A stretch of DNA of 34,727 nt. It comes from Actinomycetes bacterium (GTDB taxonomy: Bacteria; Actinomycetota; Acidimicrobiia; Acidimicrobiales; RAAP-2). Made by a program: the position numbers and the translations under genes. The notes beneath the pieces are model-generated. The model worked only from the letters and a program-made list of their open reading frames with translations, was not told the DNA's origin and ran no database searches. Positions 16,328-24,659 of this stretch are shown one piece after another (positions within the stretch are counted from its first letter, which is position 1; each line of letters begins with the position of its first letter). The DNA lies in assembly GCA_021791615.1 (NCBI GenBank), contig JAJYWG010000059.1:1-34727 (forward strand), in the 5' to 3' direction.

Positions 16328-17959
16328 TCAGGTCTCCGGGGGGATCTCCACCTCGACGACGCCGAGCTCGCCGGCGGCGTGGTCGGCTCGGAGGACCTTC
16401 TTGTCGAACTTCCCCACCGAGGTCTTCGGGATCTCGCTCACGAAGGCCCAGCGCTCGGGCAGCCACCAGCGGGCAACCCGGCCGTTGAGGAACTCGACGA
16501 GCTCCTGTGCCGTCGGGGTGCTCCCCGGTGCGGGCACCACCACGACCAGAGGGCGTTCCTGCCACTTCGTGTCGGGGACCGCCACCACCGCAGCCTCGTA
16601 GACGTCGGGGTGGGCCATGACCTCGTTCTCCAGCTCCACCGAGGAGATCCACTCCCCGCCCGACTTGATGACGTCCTTGGTGCGGTCGGTGATCTGCATG
16701 TAGCCCCGGCCGTCGAGCGTCCCGACGTCGCCGGTGCGCAACCAGCCGTTGTGGAACCGGGCGGGGTCGGGATCCTTGTAGTACGAGGCGGTGATCCAGG
16801 GGCCCCGGACCTCGAACTCCCCGACCGATCCCCCGTCGTTGGGCAGGATCTCCCCGTTCGGGGCGACCACGCGCACCTCGACGCCTGGCACCACTCGACC
16901 GGCGCGCGTGCGGTACTCGAGCTCCTCCTCTGCCGTGGCCGCCTGCCTGGGTGGGACGGCGACCGCGGCCACCGGGCTCGTCTCGGTCATCCCCCACCCT
17001 TGGGTGAGCGGGATGCCGACGCGGGCCTGGAAGGCCTCGATGAGCGCCCGGGGCACGGCCGAGCCGCCGGCGGTGACCGCCCGCAGCGAGGAGAGGTCGG
17101 CATCCGACGTGGCCGCGGCGCGCAGGAGGTCGTTCCAGATGGTGGGGACGCCGCACGACATCGTGGGCCGCTGATCGGCGATGATCCGGACGAGGGACTC
17201 CCCCTGGAGGAACATCTGGGGCATCAGGAGGTCGGTGCCGGCCATGAAGGCGGCGTACGGCGTCCCCCATGCGTTGGCGTGGAACATGGGGACGACCACG
17301 AGCAGCTTGTCCTGCTCGGTCATGCCGACGGCTGCGGCCGACGTCACGGCCATCGAGTGCAGGTACGTGGAGCGATGGCTGTACACCACGCCCTTGGGGT
17401 CGCCGGTGGTGCCGCTCGTGTAGCACATGGCGGCAGCGTCCCGCTCGTCGAGGTCGGGCCAGTCGTACCCCGGCTCTTCGGCCGCCAGGAGCTCGTCGTA
17501 GCGCAGCGTCTCTCCGAGGGCCGACGCGTCACCGTCGCCGTTCACGATGATCGTCTGCACGGTCGGGAGCTTGTCGATGACCCGCGCCAGCACCGGTACG
17601 AGCGATGCGTCGACGATGATGACCTTGTCGCCGGCGTGGTCGATGACGTACGCCAACTGCTCCGGGAAGAGCCGGATGTTGAGGGTGTGCAGGATGGCGC
17701 CCATCGACGGGACGCCGAGGTACGCCTCGAGGTGCGTCTGGTTGTTCCAGCAGAAGGTCCCGACGCGGTCGTCGCCCCGCACCCCGAGGCGGGCGAGCGC
17801 GGAGGCGAGCCGCTCGGCCCGCTCGGCCACCTCGGCGAAGGTCGCGGTGCGGTAGCCGTCCGTTTCGACGGTGACGACCTCGCTCTCCCCGTAGACGGAC
17901 TGCCCGTGGCGGAGGATCCCGCTGATGAGGAGCGGTCCGTCCATCATCGTGCTGCGCAT
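16328..17959 (-). CDS. Fatty-acyl-CoA ligase (ANL superfamily, AlkK-like)
   Basis: 543 residues from the ATG at 17959, with AGGGAGGA just upstream; a GTG directly before it is an alternative. The enzyme forms acyl-CoA from a carboxylic acid, ATP and CoA through an acyl-AMP. Seen: P-loop-like [11 protein letters not shown] (180-190), [58 protein letters not shown] (hinge and CoA side) and the catalytic Lys in [10 protein letters not shown] near residue 520. The MFHANAWG and [14 protein letters not shown] blocks resemble medium/long-chain ligases of the AlkK group. It stands alone, leftward, divergent from the cell-wall hydrolase gene. Chain-length preference cannot be read with certainty. Confidence 0.92.
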   Translation of the reverse strand: MRSTMMDGPLLISGILRHGQSVYGESEVVTVETDGYRTATFAEVAERAERLASALARLGVRGDDRVGTFCWNNQTHLEAYLGVPSMGAILHTLNIRLFPEQLAYVIDHAGDKVIIVDASLVPVLARVIDKLPTVQTIIVNGDGDASALGETLRYDELLAAEEPGYDWPDLDERDAAAMCYTSGTTGDPKGVVYSHRSTYLHSMAVTSAAAVGMTEQDKLLVVVPMFHANAWGTPYAAFMAGTDLLMPQMFLQGESLVRIIADQRPTMSCGVPTIWNDLLRAAATSDADLSSLRAVTAGGSAVPRALIEAFQARVGIPLTQGWGMTETSPVAAVAVPPRQAATAEEELEYRTRAGRVVPGVEVRVVAPNGEILPNDGGSVGEFEVRGPWITASYYKDPDPARFHNGWLRTGDVGTLDGRGYMQITDRTKDVIKSGGEWISSVELENEVMAHPDVYEAAVVAVPDTKWQERPLVVVVPAPGSTPTAQELVEFLNGRVARWWLPERWAFVSEIPKTSVGKFDKKVLRADHAAGELGVVEVEIPPET

Positions 17960-18130
17960 CACGTCCTCCCTGCTCGGCTCCGCTCAGCGTACCCAGCCGG
18001 TTGGCGCGATCGGCTCCCGCGTCGGTGGCCCGAGACTGCTTGGGCCCACCGCGCGACGCCCGTCCGGTGAGCGCCAGCCCGGGGCGGGGCGACCGTTCCT
18101 CCACGTCCCGTCGGAAGAAGGGAGCCGCCC
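17960..18130. promoter_or_regulatory. Divergent intergenic region of the acyl-CoA ligase and NlpC/P60 genes
   Basis: About 170 bases separate two divergently read genes, so both promoters should lie here. I see ribosome-binding sites next to each start but no clear -35/-10 pairs or palindromes. Confidence 0.4.
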
Positions 18131-19093
18131 GTGTCGCTGCGCACCGCCGCCATCCTCGTGGGAGCGCTCGTGTTCGGCATCGGCGCACTGCTCTCGCTCG
18201 CCGGCCTGGGAGCCGTGGGCATGTCCGGGCTCAGCCCGGCGGTCCTCACCGCCGACCAGATGCCCTCGGCCGCCGCGCTGGCGCAGATCCCGGCGGCCTA
18301 CCTGCAGGCCTTCCGGGCGGCAGCGTCCACCTGCCCGGGCCTGTCCTGGACCGTCCTGGCGGGGATCGGGCGGGTCGAGACCGACTTCGGGGCCGACGAT
18401 CACGTCTCCTCGGCGGGGGCGGAGGGGCCGATGCAGTTCATGCCGGCGACGTTCGCTGCCTACGCCGAACCAGTCCCACCCGGCGGGGCGGCACCGCCCA
18501 GCCCGTTCGATCTCGTGGACGCCGTCTACGCCGCGGCACGGATGCTGTGCGCCGACGGCGCCCGGGGGGGCGTGGACGTGGCGGGCGCGATCTACGCCTA
18601 CAGCCACACAACGGGCTACGTGCACGAGGTGCTCGGCTATGCCGCACGGTACGCCGGTGCTGGCGCCAGCACCGGCGGGAGCCGTGCCGGCGCCGGGGCG
18701 CTCGCCGGCGCTCCCTCCCAAGCGGCGGCGATCGCCGTCACCTACGCGCTGTCCCAGCTCGGCACCCCCTACCGCTGGGGCGGGGAGACGCCCGGCGTGG
18801 GCTTCGACTGCTCGGGGCTCACCCAAGCGGCCTACGCCGCCGCCGGCATCCCCATCCCGCGCACCTCCACAGCGCAGTGGGTCGCACTCCCCCACGTCCC
18901 CCTGGCCGACCTGGAGCCGGGGGACCTCGTGTTCTTCGAGCCGGGCGAGTTCACGCCCGGGCTCCCGGGCCACGTCGGGATCTACCTGGGCGACGGCGAG
19001 ATGGTGGACGCCCCCCACACCGGCACGACGGTGCAGGTCGACGCCCTCTCGGGCTGGCCGCCGCCCATGGGGGCCGCCCGACCGTGGGCGTAG
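18131..19093 (+). CDS. Secreted peptidoglycan hydrolase: lytic transglycosylase plus NlpC/P60
   Basis: 320 residues. GTG at 18131 has GAAGGGAG about 8 bases upstream. A hydrophobic N-terminus (about 6-33) is a signal peptide or anchor. Residues about 65-175 form a transglycosylase SLT-type domain: GRVETDFG with catalytic-type E83, GPMQFMPATFAAY and IYAYSHTTGYV. A Gly/Ala/Ser-rich linker (172-197) leads to an NlpC/P60 domain with catalytic C227 (FDCSGLTQ), H281 (PGHVGIYLG) and H296 (DAPHTG). These families cleave glycan strands and D-gamma-glutamyl-diaminopimelate peptide bonds in the cell wall, so this is a two-activity wall remodelling enzyme. A weak stem (19097-19117) follows the stop. No dedicated partner is seen nearby. 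Confidence 0.9.
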   Translation: MSLRTAAILVGALVFGIGALLSLAGLGAVGMSGLSPAVLTADQMPSAAALAQIPAAYLQAFRAAASTCPGLSWTVLAGIGRVETDFGADDHVSSAGAEGPMQFMPATFAAYAEPVPPGGAAPPSPFDLVDAVYAAARMLCADGARGGVDVAGAIYAYSHTTGYVHEVLGYAARYAGAGASTGGSRAGAGALAGAPSQAAAIAVTYALSQLGTPYRWGGETPGVGFDCSGLTQAAYAAAGIPIPRTSTAQWVALPHVPLADLEPGDLVFFEPGEFTPGLPGHVGIYLGDGEMVDAPHTGTTVQVDALSGWPPPMGAARPWA

Positions 19094-19189
19094 CGGCCGT
19101 CCCCCGTCTCCGGGCGGTCGGGGTTGGGTCGTTGGATCCTGCGGAACGGGACCCGCCCGACCGTACCCTCCCCCCGTGTCGCCGCCGCC

Positions 19190-19385
19190 CCGCCGGCCGA
19201 GAGCCTGCGCATCGCCCGGCCGTCGGCGTCCGACGCCCGGCTCGACGAGGTGCTGCGCCGGGTCGGGCTGGGGCCGTGGCGGCAGTCGCTCCCCGATGGG
19301 CTGGCCACACCCCTCGGCGACGGCGGCCGCCCGGTGACCCCCGGCGAGCGTCAGCGCCTGGGCATGGCCCGGGCCCGCCTTGGCC
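19190..19385 (+). pseudogene. Remnant of an ABC-exporter ATPase domain (CydC/CydD-like)
   Basis: In frame with 19124, the translation reads SLRIARPSASDARLDEVL, RRVGLGPWRQSLPDGLATPL and TPGERQRLGMARARL. This matches the stretch between the Q-loop region and the signature helix of CydC/CydD-type ABC exporters, which read NLRLARPDA, LPDGLDTPLGEGG and SGGERQRLALARAL. The signature Ser-Gly-Gly is changed to Thr-Pro-Gly. Walker A, Walker B and the membrane domain are missing, and the flanks are unrelated Arg/Pro-rich sequence. I read it as a decayed gene fragment next to the FadR-type regulator. Confidence 0.6.
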
Positions 19386-19415
19386 GGCGGCTGGCTGCTG
19401 CGCAGGCGCGGGCGC

Positions 19416-20216
19416 TCACCGGGGCACCGCCGCCAGGTGCTCGAGCATCGCCCGGTGGTGGTGGCCGAGCGCGGCCCGCAGGGCCGTGCCGTCCCCCGAG
19501 GCGAAGGCGTCGCGCACCCGCTGGTGGAGGTGGAGGTGCTGGCGGGCGTGCCCGGCGCCGAACCATTCGGGCGGGTCGTCGGTGCGCACCCAGTGGTCGT
19601 ACTCGAGCTCGAGGATGGCGGTGTGCACGCTCTCGTAGAGAGTCGTGAGGTAGGGGTTGCCCGCTCCGGCCACGAGGCGGGCGTGGAAGTTGGTGTCGGC
19701 GGCAACGAGCGACCCCGCGCCGGCGCCGTCGGCACCCAGCTGTGCCAGGGTCTCATCGAGGCCGGCGACGGTCTCATCTGCCCGCCCGGTGCCCATGGCC
19801 TCCAGCGCGCCGAGCGTCTCGAGCCAGAGGCGCAGCTGGGAGAGGTCCTCGAGCGATCCGTGCCGGAGGTCCATCATCACGTTCAGTGACGCCGAGACCA
19901 TGGAGGCCGGGTCGCGCAGCACGTACGCCCCCGACCCCGGCCGGATCTCCACCAGGCCCATCAGGGCGAGGGTCCGCAGCGCCTGGGCCACGACCGCCCG
20001 ACTCGAGCCGCAGCGCTCGGCCAGCCGGCGTTCGGACGGCAGCCGGGCACCCGTCTCGAGGCCCTCGGCCGTGACGAGGTGGCGGATCTGCTCGACGATG
20101 TCGTCGGCGAGCCGGCGCCGCCCGACCGGCCGGAAGGCCCCCACGTCGACCGACCCGGCGCTCGGACGGCCGTCACGGGATCGCCGGGCCGGCGCAGCTC
20201 CGATTGACCTTGACAT
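19416..20216 (-). CDS. FadR-type GntR transcriptional regulator (FCD domain)
   Basis: 266 residues. ATG at 20216 has GGGAG about 9 bases upstream. After a basic 25-residue tail, a winged helix-turn-helix (about 32-100) contains LADDIVEQIRHLV, LPSERRLAERCGSSRAVVAQALRTL and EIRPGSGAYV. The all-helical FCD ligand domain (about 110-255) has the usual metal/ligand His residues in TNFHARLV, HLHLHQRV and GHHHRAML. The family binds small organic acids or sugar acids and usually represses neighbouring catabolic genes. The gene is divergent from the transketolase genes, with a 29-bp palindrome 22 bases upstream of its start, so it probably controls both itself and that operon. The ligand is unknown. 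Confidence 0.92.
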   Translation of the reverse strand: MSRSIGAAPARRSRDGRPSAGSVDVGAFRPVGRRRLADDIVEQIRHLVTAEGLETGARLPSERRLAERCGSSRAVVAQALRTLALMGLVEIRPGSGAYVLRDPASMVSASLNVMMDLRHGSLEDLSQLRLWLETLGALEAMGTGRADETVAGLDETLAQLGADGAGAGSLVAADTNFHARLVAGAGNPYLTTLYESVHTAILELEYDHWVRTDDPPEWFGAGHARQHLHLHQRVRDAFASGDGTALRAALGHHHRAMLEHLAAVPR

Positions 20217-20238
20217 GAGGGAGGCTCCCGCCTAAGAA

Positions 20239-20267
20239 GTGGACAAGTGGCTCAGCCACTGTGCCAC
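20239..20267. promoter_or_regulatory. Bipartite palindrome, candidate operator of the FadR-type regulator
   Basis: The core AGTGGCT-C-AGCCACT (20246-20260) is a perfect 7-1-7 inverted repeat. It is flanked at equal distance by GTGG (20239-20242) and CCAC (20264-20267), giving a symmetric 29-bp site centred on 20253. It lies between the divergent regulator and transketolase genes, 22 bases from the regulator start. FadR-type proteins bind short palindromes as dimers; assignment to this regulator is inferred from position. Confidence 0.65.
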
Positions 20268-20286
20268 ATCGCCGAGATGCAGACGT

Positions 20287-20373
20287 CGCAGATCCTGCAG
20301 ACCCGAGCGGACCGCGCCGACCGTGCAGGCCGCACAGACGGCGGGAACGCGCGGACTGCGCAGACCGTGCGGA
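20287..20373 (+). repeat. Degenerate GCAGACCG-type repeats in the transketolase leader
   Basis: Between the palindrome and the start at 20385 the sequence repeats variants of GCAGACC(C)G(A/T)GCGG, for example from 20297 and at 20360-20372, with related GGACCG and CAGACGG copies between them. It may be untranslated leader structure or low-complexity drift. No function can be assigned. Confidence 0.4.
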
Positions 20374-20384
20374 AGGGGGGACCG

Positions 20385-21266
20385 ATGGCGGACCAGCGCC
20401 CTGCCGTCCTGCGCGACGGGACCCGGCCGGCGCCGGCCGGGATCGCCGGGCCCGGGGCCAGGCCGCCGACCACGGACCCCGGCGAGCTGGCGGCCACGGC
20501 CCGGCGCATCCGGCGGCACGCGGTGGAGATGGTGGCCATCGCCGGCATGGGCTACCTGGGCCAGGCGACCACGTCGGCCGAGGTGTTCGCCGTGCTCTAC
20601 CGGGCCGTCCTGCGTCACGGGGTGGACCGGCTCGTCCTGTCCCCCGGGCACTACGTCATCACCCACTACGCCGCCGCCGTCGAGGCGGGCCTCCTGGACG
20701 AGCGTGCCCTCGCCACCTACGGGGTGGACGGGAGCTGGCTGGAGAGCATCTCGACCGAGCGCACGCCGCTGGTCTCGGCCACCTGCGGCGCACTGGGCCA
20801 GGGGCTCTCGGTGGGTGCGGGCCTGGCCCTGGCGGACGCGCTGGCCGACGCCGAGCGGCGCACGTTCGTCTTCGGCAGCGACGGGGAGATGGAGGAGGGC
20901 CAGACCTGGGAGGCGGCGATGTTCGCCGCCCACCATCGGCTCGGCCGGCTCACGGCCCTCTTCGACTGCAACGGCTCCCAGGTGGACGGACCGGTTGCGA
21001 CCGTGACCACCATCGAGCCGGTCGCCGACAAGTGGCGCTCCTTCGGCTGGACGGTCCACGAGGTGGACGGCCACGACGTGGGCGCGGTCCTGGCGGCCCT
21101 CCACCCCCCGCCCGGCGACGGCCGGCCCTCGGTCGTGCTGGCGCGCACCCGCATGCTCCACGGCCTCGGCTCGCTCGGCGACGGGCGTGACGCCCACTTC
21201 GTGACGCTCGGTCCGGGCGACGTCGAGCGGGCCCTGGAGGACACGGAGCCGGTGGGGCCCCGATGA
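20385..21266 (+). CDS. Transketolase, N-terminal (TPP-binding) subunit
   Basis: 293 residues. The ATG at 20385 has GGAAGGGGGG just upstream; an earlier in-frame ATG at 20247 falls inside the palindrome and adds an unlikely Arg-rich leader. Split transketolases carry the diphosphate/pyrimidine-binding half in this subunit. Seen: LSPGHYVITHYAA with H89, SATCGALGQGLSVGAGLA, and the thiamine diphosphate motif GSDGEMEEGQTWEA (164-177) followed by DCNGSQVDG. The family moves two-carbon ketol units between sugars or related compounds. It overlaps the C-terminal subunit gene by 4 bases (ATGA). The setting, with a FadR-type regulator, an M24-like protein and a bicupin, suggests a dedicated catabolic transketolase rather than the pentose-phosphate enzyme. 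The substrate is unknown. Confidence 0.9.
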   Translation: MADQRPAVLRDGTRPAPAGIAGPGARPPTTDPGELAATARRIRRHAVEMVAIAGMGYLGQATTSAEVFAVLYRAVLRHGVDRLVLSPGHYVITHYAAAVEAGLLDERALATYGVDGSWLESISTERTPLVSATCGALGQGLSVGAGLALADALADAERRTFVFGSDGEMEEGQTWEAAMFAAHHRLGRLTALFDCNGSQVDGPVATVTTIEPVADKWRSFGWTVHEVDGHDVGAVLAALHPPPGDGRPSVVLARTRMLHGLGSLGDGRDAHFVTLGPGDVERALEDTEPVGPR

Positions 21267-22336
21267 CGGCCCGGGACGGTGCCGCGCCTCCGGCCCACGG
21301 CGTCTCCGCCCTGCACCCGGTGGCGGCCGCCGACCTCCTGCCCTTCCCGTGGGCGACCACGACCAAGCCCTACGGCACGGCGCTGGTGGAGCTCGCCCGG
21401 GCCCGGCCCGACGTGATCGCCCTCGGCGCCGACCTCACGCGCCAGACCGAGACGGACCTCGTCCGCGACGAGCTCCCTCGCCAGTTCGTGAACGTCGGGA
21501 TGGCCGAGCAGAACCTCATGGGCGTGGCGTCGGGCCTGGCCCGGGCCGGGCGCTGCGTCTTCGTGCACACCTTCGGCGTCTTCGCCACCCGCCGGCCCTT
21601 CGAGCAGGTGGCGATGCAGATCGCCTACCCGCGGCTGGACGTGAAGATCGTCGGCTTCATGCCCGGCCTGTCGAGCCCCGGCGGACCGAGCCACCAGGCC
21701 GTCGACGACGTGGCGCTGATGCGGGCGCTCCCCAACATGACCGTGGTCGACGTGGCCGACGCCACCGAGGTGCGCCAGGCCGTGGCGCTCCTGGCGGAGC
21801 GGGAGGGCCCCTGCTACCTCCGGCTCAAGCGGGGCGAGGTGCCCGTGCTCTTCGGAGCAGCCCACCGCTTGGCCGTCCCGGCCGCCCAGTGGCTGTTCGA
21901 GGGGGGCGAGGTGACGGTCCTGGCGTCGGGGATGCTGGTCGCCACCGCCGTGCGGGCGGCGCAGGTGCTTTCCGACGCCGGGCTGCCGGTGTCGGTGCTG
22001 AACGTGCCGACGCTCGAGCCGATCGACCGCGACGCGGTGCTGGCGGCGGCCCGGCGCTCGGCCGCCGTCGTGACCGCCGAGAACCACGCCGTCGCCGGCG
22101 GCCTGGGGACGGCGGTCGCCGAGGTCCTGGCGGAGGCGGGCGCCGGCACCCCGCTCCGGCGCGTCGGCATCCGCGACGGCTACGCGCAGGCGTCGAGCGC
22201 CCCGTGGCTGTTCCGCCGCCACGGGCTCGACGTGAACGCGGTGGTGGCCGCCGCGTGGTCGGCCGCCGGGCGGCGGGGAGACCCCCCGACGGCCGCCGAC
22301 GTCCCGGTGGAGACCGGCCGGTACGCCCCCGTCTGA
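21263..22336 (+). CDS. Transketolase, C-terminal subunit
   Basis: 357 residues; ATG at 21263 overlaps the previous stop as ATGA, so the two subunits should be made in equal amounts. The pyrimidine-binding domain holds ALGADLTRQTETDL and NVGMAEQNLMG, whose E82 is the Glu that activates the thiamine cofactor. PGGPSHQAVDDVALMRALPNMTV is typical of the family. The C-terminal domain (about 215-330) has VTVLASGMLV, LNVPTLEPID and TAENHAVAGGLGTAVAEVL, as in split transketolases and DXS-like enzymes. It should pair with the protein encoded just upstream to form the active enzyme. The first 30 residues are poorly conserved, so a slightly later start is possible. Confidence 0.9.
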   Translation: MTARDGAAPPAHGVSALHPVAAADLLPFPWATTTKPYGTALVELARARPDVIALGADLTRQTETDLVRDELPRQFVNVGMAEQNLMGVASGLARAGRCVFVHTFGVFATRRPFEQVAMQIAYPRLDVKIVGFMPGLSSPGGPSHQAVDDVALMRALPNMTVVDVADATEVRQAVALLAEREGPCYLRLKRGEVPVLFGAAHRLAVPAAQWLFEGGEVTVLASGMLVATAVRAAQVLSDAGLPVSVLNVPTLEPIDRDAVLAAARRSAAVVTAENHAVAGGLGTAVAEVLAEAGAGTPLRRVGIRDGYAQASSAPWLFRRHGLDVNAVVAAAWSAAGRRGDPPTAADVPVETGRYAPV

Positions 22337-22374
22337 CGACCCGAACGACGAGCCCTCCGAGGAGGAGACAGCCC

Positions 22375-23772
22375 ATGACCGGACCCCACACCGCCGCTGG
22401 CGGACCCACCACCGACGGCGCCGCACCCCGGCCCACCCCGGCATCGATCGCCGCCGCCGTCGAGGCGGCCGACCGCGCCGTCGGCACCCCGCAGACCCAT
22501 TCGGGCGCGGTCGCCTCGCCCGGGGCGGTGACGTTCGTGGACTGGGAGCACCGGGCGGACATGGCCCGCCTGCGCACCGAGCGGCTGGCGCGGGCGGCGG
22601 CGGCCCTGGCAGCCAGCGAGCTCGGCGCCCTCCTGCTCTTCGACATGAACAACATCCGCTACACGACGGGCACCCACATCGGGAACTGGGCCCGGGACAA
22701 GCTGTTCCGCTGCGCCCTGCTCCAGCGGGGCCAGGACCCCATCTTGTGGACCATCGGCTCCTCGGCGCGCCAGCACCGGGCGCACGCCGACTGGCTCGAC
22801 CAGGGCTCGTGGCGGGCCGGGCTCTCGAGCTGGCGGGGGTCGATCCCCGTGGAGGTGGGCGTCGAGTCCGGCAACGCCCGGCGGATCGCCGGGATCCTGC
22901 GCGACAGCGGCCTGGCCGGCGAGCCGGTGGGCGTCGACGTGGTGGAGATGCCGGTCCTGCGGGCGCTCGAGGCCGAGGGCCTCGACGTGGTGGACGGGCA
23001 GGGCCTCATGCAGCAGGTGCGGGCCATCAAGACCACCGACGAGATCGCCCTGCTCGAGCACGCGGCCGGCCTGGTGGACGGGGCCTACGACGAGCTGTAC
23101 CAGTTCCTGCGGCCCGGGGTGCGCGAGAACGAGTGCGTGGCGCTCGTCAACCGGTACCTCTACGAGCACGGGAGCGAGGAGGTGGAGGCCGTCAACGCCA
23201 TCTCCGGCGAGCGGTGCGCCCCGCACCCCCACGTGTTCTCGGACCGGCTCATCCGGCCCGACGACACCGCCTACTTCGACATCATCCACGCCTTCAACGG
23301 CTACCGCACGTGCTACTACCGCACCTTCAACGTGGCCAGCTCCTCCCCCGCCCAGCGCGACGCCTACCGCCGGGCGCGCACGTTCATGGACGAGGCCATC
23401 GCCCGCATCCGGCCGGGGGCGACGAGCGACGAGATCGTCGCCGCCTTCCCGGCGGCCGGCGACTTCGGCTTCGCCGACGAGGAGGAGGCGTTCGGTCTCC
23501 AGTACTGCCACGGCATCGGGCTCAGCAACTGGGAGCCCCCGCTCATGAGCCGGTTCCACTCGTTCGAGCACCCGGTGGAGCTGCGGACGGGCATGGTGTT
23601 CGCGCTGGAGACCTACTGGCCGACCGACGACGGCGGCGCGGCCGCACGGATCGAGGAGGAGGTCGTGGTCACCGCCAGCGGGTGCCGGGTGATCACCCGC
23701 TTCCCCGCCGGCGAGCTGCTCGTGGCCGGGACGCGCTACTGGACCGGGTTCGGCCCGCTCACCCAGGCGTAG
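22375..23772 (+). CDS. M24-family peptidase-like (creatinase/prolidase fold) protein with altered metal site
   Basis: 465 residues. ATG at 22375 has GGAGGAG seven bases upstream, 38 bases after the transketolase gene. The N-terminal creatinase-like domain has ALLLFDMNNIRYTTGTH (85-101). The C-terminal pita-bread domain runs from about 215. Expected M24 ligands: D302 (YFDII), H379 (CHGIGLSNWEPP), E412 (ALETYW) and E427 (RIEEEVVV) are present. The second Asp, normally in a Y-x-x-D-x-x-R-T block, is replaced: the sequence is GYRTCYYRTF. The M24 fold includes aminopeptidase P and prolidase but also creatinase and the DMSP lyase DddP, so it need not be a peptidase. The loss of a bridging Asp suggests another metal use or non-metal chemistry. 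The first ~50 residues are low complexity. The operon context suggests hydrolysis or cleavage of a small molecule. Confidence 0.82.
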   Translation: MTGPHTAAGGPTTDGAAPRPTPASIAAAVEAADRAVGTPQTHSGAVASPGAVTFVDWEHRADMARLRTERLARAAAALAASELGALLLFDMNNIRYTTGTHIGNWARDKLFRCALLQRGQDPILWTIGSSARQHRAHADWLDQGSWRAGLSSWRGSIPVEVGVESGNARRIAGILRDSGLAGEPVGVDVVEMPVLRALEAEGLDVVDGQGLMQQVRAIKTTDEIALLEHAAGLVDGAYDELYQFLRPGVRENECVALVNRYLYEHGSEEVEAVNAISGERCAPHPHVFSDRLIRPDDTAYFDIIHAFNGYRTCYYRTFNVASSSPAQRDAYRRARTFMDEAIARIRPGATSDEIVAAFPAAGDFGFADEEEAFGLQYCHGIGLSNWEPPLMSRFHSFEHPVELRTGMVFALETYWPTDDGGAAARIEEEVVVTASGCRVITRFPAGELLVAGTRYWTGFGPLTQA

Positions 23773-24637
23773 GCGGGCGGGGCGCCTCGGTCGCCTCCAC
23801 GTGCTCCCACTGCCGGGCGAACCGGAAGGCGCCCTGGGCCGGCGGCTGGGGCGCCTGGACCTCGATCCAGCGCACCGACGTGCCCTCGGCCGGGAAGAAG
23901 GCGTGCACGCCGCCCACCCCGGTCCACACGACGTCACCGACCTCGAGCCGGTAGCGCTCGCCGTCGAGCACCGCCTCGGCCGCGCCGCCCACGATCACGT
24001 ACGCCTCCTCGAAGGGGTGGTCGTGCGTGTTGCCGGCGCCGCCCTCTTGGAACTCCACCATGAAGACGTTCATGTGCTGGGCGCCGAACACCTTGTCGAC
24101 GAGCATCTTGAGCCGGATGCCCGTGACGTCGCTGCCGCTGTAGCCCTCCATCTGCAACGACGACGGCGGCGGCAGCTGGTCCTCGGTGAAGTGGCCGACG
24201 AGCCCCCGCAGCGGGCTCTGCCAGTCGGGCCGGCGGGCGGCGTCCCAGTCGACGGTGCCGGGCACGGCGAAGGTGTCCCGGGGCGAGGTGCGGGCCTGCG
24301 GGGCGACCACCTCGAGCCACCGGCCGCCGCCCGACGAGGAGAGGGCGCAGGTGGCGCCGAGGGGCACGAGGGTGTAGTCGTCGGCCTCGAGGTGGTGGAC
24401 CCGGCCGTCCACGGCCAGGCGCACGTCGCCCTCGAGCACGTAGAGGGACTGCTCGAAGGAGTGGGCGTGCGGGGCCACCACGGTGCCGGGCTCGAGCGTC
24501 GAGACGCCGAGCGTCATGTGCACGCTGCCGCAGCGCTCGTCGATCATGACGGTGCGGCGGTAGCCGGCGGCGCCGTCGGGACGCCCCGGATCCTCCACCG
24601 CCTCCCGGTCGCCCGGGCGGATCACCGCGTGTCGCAT
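23759..24637 (-). CDS. Bicupin protein
   Basis: 292 residues. ATG at 24637 has GAGAGGA about 8 bases upstream. Two cupin barrels are visible. Domain 1 (about 45-115) has H57, H59 and Q63 (APHAHSFEQSLYVLEG), but its second motif, VPLGATCALSS, lacks the usual His. Domain 2 (about 190-262) has H205, H207 and E211 (NTHDHPFEEAYVIVGG) and H245 (GVGGVHAFF), so it keeps a full metal site. Cupins include isomerases, dioxygenases and aminohydrolases; the exact reaction cannot be told. The gene is convergent with the M24-like gene and overlaps it by 14 bases, and is probably part of the same pathway though on the other strand. It may be a small-molecule isomerase or oxygenase. Confidence 0.85.
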   Translation of the reverse strand: MRHAVIRPGDREAVEDPGRPDGAAGYRRTVMIDERCGSVHMTLGVSTLEPGTVVAPHAHSFEQSLYVLEGDVRLAVDGRVHHLEADDYTLVPLGATCALSSSGGGRWLEVVAPQARTSPRDTFAVPGTVDWDAARRPDWQSPLRGLVGHFTEDQLPPPSSLQMEGYSGSDVTGIRLKMLVDKVFGAQHMNVFMVEFQEGGAGNTHDHPFEEAYVIVGGAAEAVLDGERYRLEVGDVVWTGVGGVHAFFPAEGTSVRWIEVQAPQPPAQGAFRFARQWEHVEATEAPRPPTPG

Positions 24638-24659
24638 CGAACCGTCCTCTCCCGGCCAT

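Noticed and set aside
22354..22365. CCTCCGAGGAGG as an SD-hiding riboswitch
   Set aside because: The stem would be only four base pairs with no further structure; it is more likely an ordinary ribosome-binding site.
22375..23772. Annotation as a DMSP lyase (DddP)
   Set aside because: N-terminal FDxxNIRYxT resembles DddP, but other M24 proteins share it, and the Asp ligands DddP needs are not conserved.
23759..24637. Annotation as ureidoglycine aminohydrolase (a bicupin)
   Set aside because: The metal motif HDHPFEE differs from the E...H..EH arrangement I recall for that enzyme, and no purine or allantoin genes are nearby.
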